Position numbers and translations under genes: made by a program. From Aquificaceae bacterium (lineage in GTDB: Bacteria > Aquificota > Aquificia > Aquificales > Aquificaceae), in contig JANWVD010000010.1 in assembly GCA_025057715.1 (NCBI GenBank), forward strand, positions 1-13,397: DNA of 13,397 bases, in the 5' to 3' direction. Numbering within the stretch: the stretch's first letter is position 1; every line of letters starts with the position of its first letter. The notes under the pieces were generated by a model. That model was given only the letters and a program-made list of their open reading frames with translations. It made no database searches and was not told the DNA's origin. Positions 1 through 7,412 of the stretch are shown one piece after another.

Positions 1-1692
1 GAAGAACGTCTCAAAAACATACTAAAGGAGCTCGAAAAAGCCCCGCATGTAATTCTTTTCATAGACGAGATTCACACCCTAATAGGCGCCGGCTCAGCGG
101 AAGGTTCCATTGATGCGTCAAACATGCTAAAACCGCCTCTTGCCAGAGGCGAGATTCAGGTAATTGGTGCAACAACCCTTGATGAGTATAGAAAATACAT
201 TGAAAAAGATGGTGCGTTGGAGCGCAGATTTCAACCAGTCATTGTAGAGCAGCCATCTCAGGAGGATGCAATCAGAATTCTTTTCGGTTTAAAACCGAAG
301 TTTGAAGAGTTTCATAACGTTGAATACACCGTCGAAGCTGTTGAAAAATCTGTCCAGTTGGCAGAGCGCTATATCACAGAGCGCAATTTACCAGACAAAG
401 CAATTGACGTCCTTGATGAGGCAGGCTCCTTGGTAAAGCTCCGTGCATACAAATTACCTCCAGACCTAAAAGAGCTTGAGGAAACCATCAAAAACCTTGA
501 GGTAAAGAAGGAAGAGGCGGCAAACTCCCAAGACTATGAAAGAGCTGCAAAGCTCCGCGACGAGGAGTTGCGTCTTCGTGCAAAACTTGAGAGTCTCAAG
601 ACTAGATGGAAGCAAGAGCTCACTTCGACGCGTCCTAAGGTGACGCAAGAGGATGTTGCAGAGGTTGTTTCCGTATGGACCGGCGTCCCGCTAAAGCGCA
701 TCCACGAAAGCGACATGCAAAAACTTCTGAGGATAGAAGAGGAGCTGCACAAGAGGGTAGTTGGTCAAAATGAGGCAATCAAGGCGATTGCCCGCGCAAT
801 AAGGCGTTCAAGGGTAGGTTTAAAGGGAAGGCATAGACCGATTGGCACTTTTCTGTTTCTTGGTCCAACGGGTGTTGGTAAAACCGAAACTGCTAAGGCT
901 CTTGCCGAGTATCTCTTTGGTTCAGAAGAGGCTTTGACCCGCTTTGATATGTCTGAGTATATGGAAAAGCACACCGTTTCAAGACTTGTTGGTGCGCCGC
1001 CCGGATATGTCGGTTATGAAGAGGGCGGTCAGTTAACAGAGCGTGTTAGAAGAAGACCATACTCCGTGCTTCTTTTTGACGAGATTGAAAAAGCCCACTC
1101 GGATGTTTTCAACATATTTTTGCAGGTGTTTGATGACGGCAGGTTAACCGACGCAACTGGTAGAACCGTTGATTTCTCTAATACTATTATCATTCTTACC
1201 TCAAATCTTGGTGCGAGACTCATAACTCAAGGCTCAAACATGGGATTTGAGAAAAAGTTTGGCATGCTTGATTATGAGCAAATGAGAAAAAATGTGCTTG
1301 AGCAGGTAAAGAAAGTCTTCAACCCAGAGTTTCTCAATAGGCTTGACGAAGTCATCATCTATAAACCGCTTGAAAGAGATGATATCTCAAGGATTATCGG
1401 CGTCATGCTTGAAAGTGTTAACAAAAATCTTTCTGAATGGGGGCTGCAAGTCAGCCTTAGTGATGCTTTTATAAACTGGCTTATAGAAAACGAATACAAA
1501 CCAGAGTATGGTGCAAGGAGTGTCAAAAGAGCTCTTCAGCGCAATGTAGAGGACCTTCTCGCGGAAGAACTCCTGAAAGGCTCGCTTTCTGATGTAGAAG
1601 TGGTTGAAATCTCCTTAGCTGATGAAAAGCCGGTTCTTAGACCGATAAAGACCAAAGAAAACTTAGAAGAGGTAATCTTTAAGCAAAGTTAG
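1..1692 (+). CDS. clpC: ATP-dependent Clp protease ATP-binding subunit ClpC (C-terminal part, 5' truncated)
   Basis: This is a Hsp100 unfoldase that threads substrates into the ClpP peptidase in the cytoplasm. The frame is open from the first base, so the Clp_N domain and the first Walker A lie outside the window; 563 residues are present. Residues numbered in the window: the D1 Walker B VILFIDEIH is at about 17-25 and the D1 sensor GATTLDEYRKY follows. A coiled middle region carries a UVR-type motif (ERAAKLRDEELRLRAKLE) at about 180-197, which marks ClpC rather than ClpB or ClpA. The D2 Walker A GPTGVGKT is at 288-295, Walker B LLFDE at 357-361, sensor 1 TSNLGA, the arginine-finger segment FLNRLDE, and sensor 2 GARSVKRALQR. 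The stop TAG ends at 1692 and overlaps the convergent smc stop by 14 bp. No downstream plus-strand partner is present. The call is secure. Confidence 0.97.
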   Translation, partial: EERLKNILKELEKAPHVILFIDEIHTLIGAGSAEGSIDASNMLKPPLARGEIQVIGATTLDEYRKYIEKDGALERRFQPVIVEQPSQEDAIRILFGLKPKFEEFHNVEYTVEAVEKSVQLAERYITERNLPDKAIDVLDEAGSLVKLRAYKLPPDLKELEETIKNLEVKKEEAANSQDYERAAKLRDEELRLRAKLESLKTRWKQELTSTRPKVTQEDVAEVVSVWTGVPLKRIHESDMQKLLRIEEELHKRVVGQNEAIKAIARAIRRSRVGLKGRHRPIGTFLFLGPTGVGKTETAKALAEYLFGSEEALTRFDMSEYMEKHTVSRLVGAPPGYVGYEEGGQLTERVRRRPYSVLLFDEIEKAHSDVFNIFLQVFDDGRLTDATGRTVDFSNTIIILTSNLGARLITQGSNMGFEKKFGMLDYEQMRKNVLEQVKKVFNPEFLNRLDEVIIYKPLERDDISRIIGVMLESVNKNLSEWGLQVSLSDAFINWLIENEYKPEYGARSVKRALQRNVEDLLAEELLKGSLSDVEVVEISLADEKPVLRPIKTKENLEEVIFKQS

Positions 1693-4600
1693 CCGTAGCC
1701 GGGTTCTCCACGGGGAAAACCCGGGAAACCCCCTCTCTTGCGCTAACCCCGATTACTCTTGTGGCGAAGCTGGCAAGCACCTCTCTTAATGTTACGACGA
1801 TAAACTGAGCACTTTGAGAACGCTGGCTTATTAGCTTTGCCACTGCTTTTGCGTTCGCTTCATCAAGGTGAGCGTCAACCTCGTCAAAGTAGTAAAAGCA
1901 AGACGGCCTATACTCCTGAATGGCGAAAATTAAAGACAGCGCGCCAAGGGTTTTTTCGCCGCCGGAGATTGCGTCAAGAAACTGCACCTGCTTTCCACGG
2001 GGTTTTAACATCATTTGCACACCGCCCGCAAACGGGTCGTCTTCGCGCTCTAAGCTCAAAAATGCCTGACCGCCTGGTGATAACTCTGCAAATATTTTCT
2101 TAAAGTTTCTGTTTATTGCATTGAAAGTTTTTGTAAATGTTTTCAATTTCTTGGTATCTATCTCTTCTATTAGAGATAGTATGCTCTTACGCTCTGAGTT
2201 TAGCTTTTCTAACTTGGATTGCAGCTCGTCTAACCTAAGCTTTATTTCGTTATAATCATCCTGGGCTTTAAAGTTTATGTTACCAAGTTTTTCTAATTCT
2301 AAAGATAGTCTTTTGATTTCTTTCTCAATTTGCGCTTGGGATAGGTTGGTGAAGCTGTCTTCTACCGGATTTTTAAATGACTCAAGAGAGGAGAGAACGA
2401 TAGCTTCTTCTTGCTTTAGCTGTTGCAATTCTAATTTTAAATTAGATTCGTCTTCCTTGAGTTGTTGCAATTTGAGCTCTAAAATTCCGCATGAAGAGCG
2501 TTTTTGATTAAGCTCTTTTTCCGTCTCGCCCCTTTGCTTTTTTAGCATAAATACGCTAAGTCCTATGGAGTCTGCTTCTTGCTGTTTTCGTGCTTTCAGG
2601 ATTTTCGTGTTTTCTAAATCGATTTTAATTGCCTTTAATTCGTTGCTAAGCTCATTGATATAGCTTAAGAGTCCATCATGTTTTAGCTCAAGGTTTGATA
2701 TTTTAGAGCTCTCTTGAAGGACTTGCTTTTCAAGGTTCTGTATAGCATTTTTTTGCTCCTCGAGCACGCGGGCTATTTCCTCTCTTCTCTGTCTTAAGAA
2801 GTCAAGACCAGAGCTTTGAATTTCTTGGAGAAGGGTCATTTTCCTTGTTAAAAGACCTGATATTTCAATTTCTATTGAGTTTATTAAACTCTCAGCAGTG
2901 TTTATATTTTCTTCGGTTTGTGATATGGCATGTTTTAGGTTTTCTATGTATGAAAGCGCGCTTTCTATCTTTTTTTGCGTTTCTTTAATGGTATTGAATG
3001 CCTTTTCTGATGCTTCTTTAAGGCGCCTTAATTCTTGATTCGCAAACATTTCTGATGCTTCTTTTGAGATTATTTGGTTTGATAGTTCGTTGAGCTGATG
3101 CTTTTTTGTTTCAATTGAATCCTGTATGAGTTTTAATTCTTCTTCCAACCTTTTTAGCTCTTGGTTATAAAATGCTTTGCTAAGCTCGGAGCGCTCGCTT
3201 ACAAATCCGCCCGAGATTACCCCGCTTTTTTCAAAAAGCTCGCCTTCAAGGGTTACAAGTCTATAAGAGCCTGCGGAAGCGAGTTTTGCGTCGCTGAAAC
3301 TCTCTACGAGAATAGTGTCACCAAAGACGAAGCGTGCTACTCTTTCAAACCGCTTTTCAAACTCTACTAAATTCACTACAAAATCTACGGCGCCTCTTAA
3401 TCTTGGTAAGGTGGACGGGATTTTGGTATCTTTTATGCGATTAAGAGGAATAAAGCTCATACGACCGAGCGAAGACTCCCTTAAACGATTTATGCAAAGT
3501 CTTGCGACCTCCTCGTCTTCTACTACTATGTATGACATTCTTGCTCCTGCGGATACCTCGACCGCTTTGGCGTATATGATGTCTTTTAAGGTAATCAGGT
3601 CTCTGAAGCGTCCGAAAACTCCGTCTATTCCCTCAAAGACGTGGATATCTTCTGAAGCGCTTTTAAGTTTTAGTTTCAAGCTGGATATTTCTTCTATGAG
3701 GTTGGTTTGCTCTTTTTCAAGGGTTTTTATTTCATTAAAAATTTTCTGTTTTTGGTTTTTCATATCGTTTAAAGTGCTGTGAGAGGAGCTTTTTTCTAAC
3801 TTGGATATGCTTTTTGAATATTCGCCGAAGGCGAGTTTATATTCTTTTTCTTTATTTCTTAGGTTTTCTATCTCAAGAGAGACGCTCGTGAGCTTGTTAT
3901 TAAGCTCTTGATGGTTTTTCTTAAAACTTTCAAGTTTTGAGCGCTCTGATGTTAGTCTTGCCTGCAGTTCTTGTTGGTCGGCTTCTATCTTCTCAAGTTC
4001 GGTTAAAGTATGTGAAAAATAGCCTTCTTTTTGTGTAATAGCTTGCAATTCCGCCATGAGATTACTTTTAAGGTTTTCAAATTCCGCCTTTGCTTTGCTT
4101 AGTTCCTCTTGTTTCTGTCTGAGTTTGTCCTTTTCCTCGTTTATAAGGTTGTTGGTTGATAAGGCTTGGGAGCTCAGTGATTCTATTTGCTCTTCCAAGG
4201 ATGCGATTCTATTTTGGAGCTCCTGTTCTTTGGACTCAAGGCTCTTTAGTGCTTCGCTTAGTCTTCCAAAGTTTTCACCAAAGGGAAGAAGCTTTTCGTC
4301 AATCTGCGTCAGTTCTGATTCTAATTGCGATGTTTCTGTTTTCAGGATTGATAAGTCCTCTTGGATTTTATTAGCTTCTTCTGTTTTGCTTTCAATAGCC
4401 TGCATAGTTGAGTGAATTTTTTGTTTTAGGTGATTTAGCTTCCTGCTTAAAAGCGCATATTCGAGCGTAGACTTTCTTTCTAAAATTGCCTTGTAGGTGT
4501 TTAAGGTGTTTAATTCCCCGCTTAGGCGATTGAGTTGCGTTTTAAACTCTTCTTGAAGCATTTTTAATTGACTGAGCTTTACTTCTACCTCGCCAAGGTC

Positions 4601-5134
4601 TTCAAGCGCTTTGCTACGCTTTTGGTCATACTCACCTATGCCAGCTATTTCTTCAATGAGCCTTCTTCTTTCCGCGGGGCTCATACGGATAAACCGCACA
4701 ACATCTCCTTGCAAAACCACGTTATATCCGTTTTCGTATATCCCAGCCTTTGAAAGGAGTTCTAAAACATCCCTTTCGCGCGCACCAGCGCCATTTACGC
4801 GAAAGGTCGAGCGTCCTTCTTGGTCTATTTTGCGAGAGATTATAACCTCTTGCCCAAGCTCGAAGAGCCCCTCGTTGTAAAAATGCACCTCCACAAGCGC
4901 GTGATTGGCTTTTTCAGCCCCTTTGGAATATATTAGGTAAGAGAGATTCTTTGCCCTTAGAGCTCTAGCGCTTGCTATCCCAAGAGCAAAAGAGAGGGCA
5001 TCGCCTATGTTCGATTTGCCTGCCCCGTTTGGACCTACGATTGCCAAAAACCCGGGACCCAGCGGTATCTCGAGCCTTTGCTTTCCGTAGGACTTAAACC
5101 CCTCGACGACTATCTTTTTTATCCAAGCCCTCAC
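1679..5134 (-). CDS. smc: Chromosome segregation protein SMC, archaeal-like type
   Basis: This is a structural-maintenance-of-chromosomes ATPase of 1151 residues, normal for a full-length SMC. The head has Walker A GPNGAGKS at 34-41 and a Q-loop VVLQGDVV around Q142. Two long coiled coils (about 170-495 and 650-985) flank a hinge at about 502-645. The C-terminal head has DDPFAGG, the ABC signature ISGGEK at 1056-1061 and Walker B CFYYFDEVD with D1084/E1085. Wording such as GFKSYG, NIGDALSFALG, ALRAKNLSYLIYSKG and MSPAERRRLIEEIAGIGEYD matches archaeal SMCs better than the Bacillus/E. coli-side bacterial form (GFKSFA, DAIRWVLGEQS, LRGGKMEDVIF). The start is GTG at 5134. It is the only usable initiator after the upstream gene's in-frame TGA at 5150-5152, and it gives the expected WIKKIVVEGFKS beginning. 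No Shine-Dalgarno is visible, so coupling to the upstream gene 15 nt away is likely. scpA and scpB are not in the window. Confidence 0.97.
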   Translation of the reverse strand: MRAWIKKIVVEGFKSYGKQRLEIPLGPGFLAIVGPNGAGKSNIGDALSFALGIASARALRAKNLSYLIYSKGAEKANHALVEVHFYNEGLFELGQEVIISRKIDQEGRSTFRVNGAGARERDVLELLSKAGIYENGYNVVLQGDVVRFIRMSPAERRRLIEEIAGIGEYDQKRSKALEDLGEVEVKLSQLKMLQEEFKTQLNRLSGELNTLNTYKAILERKSTLEYALLSRKLNHLKQKIHSTMQAIESKTEEANKIQEDLSILKTETSQLESELTQIDEKLLPFGENFGRLSEALKSLESKEQELQNRIASLEEQIESLSSQALSTNNLINEEKDKLRQKQEELSKAKAEFENLKSNLMAELQAITQKEGYFSHTLTELEKIEADQQELQARLTSERSKLESFKKNHQELNNKLTSVSLEIENLRNKEKEYKLAFGEYSKSISKLEKSSSHSTLNDMKNQKQKIFNEIKTLEKEQTNLIEEISSLKLKLKSASEDIHVFEGIDGVFGRFRDLITLKDIIYAKAVEVSAGARMSYIVVEDEEVARLCINRLRESSLGRMSFIPLNRIKDTKIPSTLPRLRGAVDFVVNLVEFEKRFERVARFVFGDTILVESFSDAKLASAGSYRLVTLEGELFEKSGVISGGFVSERSELSKAFYNQELKRLEEELKLIQDSIETKKHQLNELSNQIISKEASEMFANQELRRLKEASEKAFNTIKETQKKIESALSYIENLKHAISQTEENINTAESLINSIEIEISGLLTRKMTLLQEIQSSGLDFLRQRREEIARVLEEQKNAIQNLEKQVLQESSKISNLELKHDGLLSYINELSNELKAIKIDLENTKILKARKQQEADSIGLSVFMLKKQRGETEKELNQKRSSCGILELKLQQLKEDESNLKLELQQLKQEEAIVLSSLESFKNPVEDSFTNLSQAQIEKEIKRLSLELEKLGNINFKAQDDYNEIKLRLDELQSKLEKLNSERKSILSLIEEIDTKKLKTFTKTFNAINRNFKKIFAELSPGGQAFLSLEREDDPFAGGVQMMLKPRGKQVQFLDAISGGEKTLGALSLIFAIQEYRPSCFYYFDEVDAHLDEANAKAVAKLISQRSQSAQFIVVTLREVLASFATRVIGVSAREGVSRVFPVENPATANFA
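1699..1724. other. GC-rich inverted repeat at the clpC/smc convergent junction
   Basis: CCGGGTT (1699-1705) pairs perfectly with AACCCGG (1718-1724). The 12-nt interval can add three more pairs (C-G, U-G, C-G) next to a two-A bulge. It begins 7 nt after the clpC stop and lies inside the last codons of smc. No T-run follows on either strand, so it is not a classical intrinsic terminator. It could slow convergent polymerases or protect the clpC 3' end; that role is inference. Confidence 0.4.
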
Positions 5135-5149
5135 TGAGCTTAGTATAAC

Positions 5150-6409
5150 TCAACACTCAAAGAGGTAATAAACCCCGTCAAACTCCCTCCCTGAGAGCCT
5201 TAGCTTGCACTTCTGGCTAAGTTCTTTTGATTTGGTTATGACCAGACCCGAGGGCACATCAGTATTTTTTATGCATCTCCCGAGGTAAAAAACCAAAGCT
5301 GAGTTTTCTGCTTTATAAAAGTAAACCTCGCTGGCTTCGCCAGCGAGAGACTCTTTAACCAACTGAGTGAAGCGCTCTCTTTCCACTTTGGGCAAAATCA
5401 AGAGAATGAAGGCAAGAAAGAGCCCGGAGAGGACCAAGACCCTCTTTATATACCCCCAAGAGACGAAAAGACCAAATATCAGAGCTACAGCTGGGTATGC
5501 GGGAAGCACATAGTGATGCAGGCGGTTTTGGGCTAAGGTGAAAAATCCGACCACGAAGATTGTCCAAAGCGACAAGCTAAATAGCCCCTTTTTAGGTCCT
5601 TTGAAACTTTTTAAAGCCGGTAAAAACCACGCAAAAGCAATGGCTATGACGACTAAATAGTAGTAAATAGGCGCAGGATGCACTTCTCTTGCACCTGTAA
5701 AACGCATAATGTTTTCAAAAAAGAAAAACCTATAGATGTATTCAAACCCAAAGCTATAAAACATAGCGGCATACCACCATAGGGAAACTAATAAAAAGAT
5801 AAAAATCCCGACACGATTAAAGATTCTGAGGTCTTTTTTAAGAATGAGATAAATCCCAATTGCCAAAAAGGGACCGACCGGACCCTTAGTCAGCATAGCA
5901 AGCCCGAGAGCTCCCCAACCTAACACTACCTTGTTCAAAAGCCAAAGGTAAATCCCAAGGAGTATAAAAAGGGTGTTTAACATCTCTGGGACAAAAGCGC
6001 GTGCTTCTATCCACATATGCGGAATTGTAAGAAGAATAAGAGCTCCCTTTAACGCGCTTTCGCGCTCTACGAGGATTTTACCGATTGAAAAAGTCAGAAA
6101 AGCTATTCCTATGGCGCTTAAACCGGATACGAGCCTTGCACTAAATTCGTTAAGTCCGAAAATGAGCGCTAATAAGTTAGCGCTCCAGTATAGCATTGGC
6201 GGTTTCTCAAACCTCGGAAGGCAGTTATAGTATGGCTCTATGAAGTTTTGACTCTTTAGCATTTGCAAGGTTGCAGATGCGTTTCTCCCCTCGTCTGGTG
6301 AAGTAAAGCTAAAGAGCCAAGAGCCGAAGATGAAAAAATAAACCCCGAGGGGAAAGATTAACCAAGGAGCAAAACGCTCAAAACCAGACAAAGACTTCCT
6401 ATTATCCAT
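5150..6409 (-). CDS. Membrane glycosyltransferase, ArnT/PMT-like (GT-C fold)
   Basis: This is a predicted integral-membrane transferase of 419 residues with many hydrophobic segments. The N-terminal signature fits the ArnT / dolichyl-phosphate-mannose mannosyltransferase group: D39-E40 in SPDEGRNA in the first periplasmic loop, then RFEKPPMLYW with EKPP at 68-71. Members move a sugar from a polyprenyl-phosphate donor to lipid A, protein or glycan on the outer face of the inner membrane; the acceptor here cannot be told. It is shorter than typical ArnT (about 550), mainly in the C-terminal periplasmic part. The ATG at 6409 lies 52 bp inside the end of the PAP2 gene. A TTG at codon 7 is an alternative start, but both give a plausible cytoplasmic N-terminus before the first helix. 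The neighbouring PAP2 phosphatase suggests a shared lipid-carrier pathway. Transcription probably continues into smc. Confidence 0.85.
   Translation of the reverse strand: MDNRKSLSGFERFAPWLIFPLGVYFFIFGSWLFSFTSPDEGRNASATLQMLKSQNFIEPYYNCLPRFEKPPMLYWSANLLALIFGLNEFSARLVSGLSAIGIAFLTFSIGKILVERESALKGALILLTIPHMWIEARAFVPEMLNTLFILLGIYLWLLNKVVLGWGALGLAMLTKGPVGPFLAIGIYLILKKDLRIFNRVGIFIFLLVSLWWYAAMFYSFGFEYIYRFFFFENIMRFTGAREVHPAPIYYYLVVIAIAFAWFLPALKSFKGPKKGLFSLSLWTIFVVGFFTLAQNRLHHYVLPAYPAVALIFGLFVSWGYIKRVLVLSGLFLAFILLILPKVERERFTQLVKESLAGEASEVYFYKAENSALVFYLGRCIKNTDVPSGLVITKSKELSQKCKLRLSGREFDGVYYLFEC
5327..5347. other. Perfect 9-bp stem, 3-nt loop hairpin inside the glycosyltransferase gene
   Basis: CTCGCTGGC (5327-5335), loop TTC (5336-5338), GCCAGCGAG (5339-5347). 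In the mRNA the loop is GAA closed by a C-G pair, a stable triloop. It encodes SLAGEASEV near the protein C-terminus, so it may be accidental. No U-run follows on either strand, so it is not an intrinsic terminator. It lies about 190 nt before the smc start. Confidence 0.5.
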
Positions 6410-6849
6410 CCTACTACCACATCAAGAGGGTAATGAACCCCCATATAGACCCTGCCATAGCCGATTATAAGAGCGTAGATTACCCCTTGCCAGATTCCGC
6501 ACAAAAAAAGAGAGCTCGCAATAAGAGCAGCAAGGGCGCTATCACCAGAGGGAAAGGATTTTAGCTTGAGGTTTTCAAGGATATATACCCCACTTAAAGA
6601 AGCCGAAGGACGCTTTGCTCTAAAAGTCCTTTTAAGGATTGCAACCACTACTCCGCACAAAATAAGCGCTATTAGATATGGTATTATCAGGGACTTATCA
6701 AGCAGGTAAATTACAGGCGCGAGCGCAATACCGAACCAACCCTTGCCAAAGATGTAAAACCTCTTGAAAAACTCGTCCAATAGCCAGTGCCTTCGCGAGT
6801 TTATGGCGAAAAAAACATCCCTGTTGAGGGGAAAATCCTCAACATTCAT
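6358..6849 (-). CDS. PAP2-family membrane phosphatase with PSGD in place of PSGH
   Basis: This is a type-2 phosphatidic-acid phosphatase-like protein of 163 residues with about five hydrophobic segments. All three family motifs are found: K73-x6-R80-P81 (KRTFRAKRP), PSGD at 100-103, and R133-x5-H139-x3-D143 (GRVYMGVHYPLD). In the canonical family the second motif is PSGH, whose histidine acts as general acid; here it is Asp103. The nucleophile-position H139 is kept. Family members dephosphorylate undecaprenyl pyrophosphate, phosphatidylglycerophosphate or lipid A at the membrane; the substrate is not decided by the sequence. The start ATG (6849) overlaps the upstream stop as ATGA, a sign of translational coupling. 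The 3' end overlaps the ArnT-like gene by 52 bp. That neighbour makes a polyprenyl carrier or lipid A substrate the best guess. Confidence 0.88.
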   Translation of the reverse strand: MNVEDFPLNRDVFFAINSRRHWLLDEFFKRFYIFGKGWFGIALAPVIYLLDKSLIIPYLIALILCGVVVAILKRTFRAKRPSASLSGVYILENLKLKSFPSGDSALAALIASSLFLCGIWQGVIYALIIGYGRVYMGVHYPLDVVVGWIIGSLCLVLSVLLLG

Positions 6850-7268
6850 GAATATTTAAACGAAATAATCCCTTTTTGAACATCGTTTATTTCAAGCGTG
6901 AGTTTCTCTTTTGAAAGGTATTGCACAAAGCCCTCTATTAGACCCATGAGAAAGTATATTAGCGGGGAATTAGCCAAATCTCCCTCCATTGCAGGTGTGA
7001 AAGCATCGTTATGAAAGACCACTTGTTTGTCTTGTTTAAAAACCTGCTCTGCAAAGCCAAGCTCTTGCATAAGCGTGCAGGTGCGTGCTATTGCGTCTTC
7101 GCGGGGCAAAGTCTCAGGAAAGTGTCCCATGAGGTTTTCAAACATTTTCGGACCAGCGTGCCTACCAGAATCGCGCAAAACTGCCTTTGAACCCTTGTCC
7201 CCTATAACACCTTTCACCCCCTCTGCCATCTTCACAATCGAGAAAATTAAAATTTCTGGGTCTATCAT
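6846..7268 (-). CDS. Small protein of unknown function, weakly V4R-like
   Basis: A soluble 140-residue protein without signal peptide or membrane segment. I do not firmly recognise it. The segment with GDKGSKAVLRDSGRHAGPKM resembles the helix of V4R (4-vinyl reductase / hydrocarbon-binding) proteins that carries an AG..AG pattern. The C-terminal stretch SPLIYFLMGLIEGFVQYLS followed by a short beta pair is laid out like the end of a V4R domain. The cysteine-rich GDPxCxF ending is missing, with NDVQKGIISFKYS in its place, so a V4R assignment is tentative. It is the first gene of the minus-strand run to PAP2, the glycosyltransferase and smc, and shares an ATGA overlap with PAP2. In its frame a TAA lies one codon upstream of the ATG, so the start is fixed. 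No Shine-Dalgarno is in range; an AT-rich TATATTAT box ends about 10 nt before the ATG, so a very short leader is possible. Confidence 0.6.
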   Translation of the reverse strand: MIDPEILIFSIVKMAEGVKGVIGDKGSKAVLRDSGRHAGPKMFENLMGHFPETLPREDAIARTCTLMQELGFAEQVFKQDKQVVFHNDAFTPAMEGDLANSPLIYFLMGLIEGFVQYLSKEKLTLEINDVQKGIISFKYS

Positions 7269-7355
7269 GATTTAAATAATATACCAAAAATCTCTTCCTA
7301 AAACTAAAAGCTTTTTGCCCAACTCGCTTGAATCTGTGAGGATGGATAACCTACT

Positions 7356-7374
7356 TTTGTCAAGTCTTGACAAA
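7356..7374. promoter_or_regulatory. 19-bp perfect palindrome, likely operator
   Basis: TTTGTCAAGTCTTGACAAA has two 9-bp arms (7356-7364 and 7366-7374) around a single T. A one-base spacer cannot form an RNA hairpin loop without opening several pairs, so a dimeric DNA-binding protein site is more likely than a terminator. The right arm contains the TTGACA -35 box of the adjoining promoter, so a bound protein would block that promoter. The binding protein is unknown. Confidence 0.55.
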
Positions 7375-7395
7375 GACGGACGAGCATCATATAAA
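7367..7395 (+). promoter_or_regulatory. Near-consensus sigma-70 promoter facing the nuclease-like gene
   Basis: The -35 TTGACA (7367-7372) is a perfect consensus match, the spacer is exactly 17 bp, and the -10 is TATAAA (7390-7395), five of six. The start of transcription would be near 7402. The next intact plus-strand gene begins at 7781, so it would make a leader of about 380 nt covering the possible relic frame, or a separate small RNA. The -35 overlaps the palindrome. Confidence 0.6.
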
Positions 7396-7412
7396 GATAG
7401 CCGACTACATAA

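Noticed and set aside
1699..1724. Intrinsic terminator for clpC or smc
   Set aside because: The stem is good, but no T-run follows on either strand, so it is reported only as an inverted repeat.
3315..3782. 155-codon plus-strand frame inside smc
   Set aside because: It is antisense to the smc hinge region, which shows clear family conservation; composition is what antisense to lysine- and glutamate-rich coding gives.
5150..5152. UGA in frame between the glycosyltransferase and SMC, as recoding or a fusion
   Set aside because: The two frames coincide by chance with 15 nt between; a GTG just downstream gives the standard SMC N-terminus, and no selenocysteine or readthrough signal is seen.
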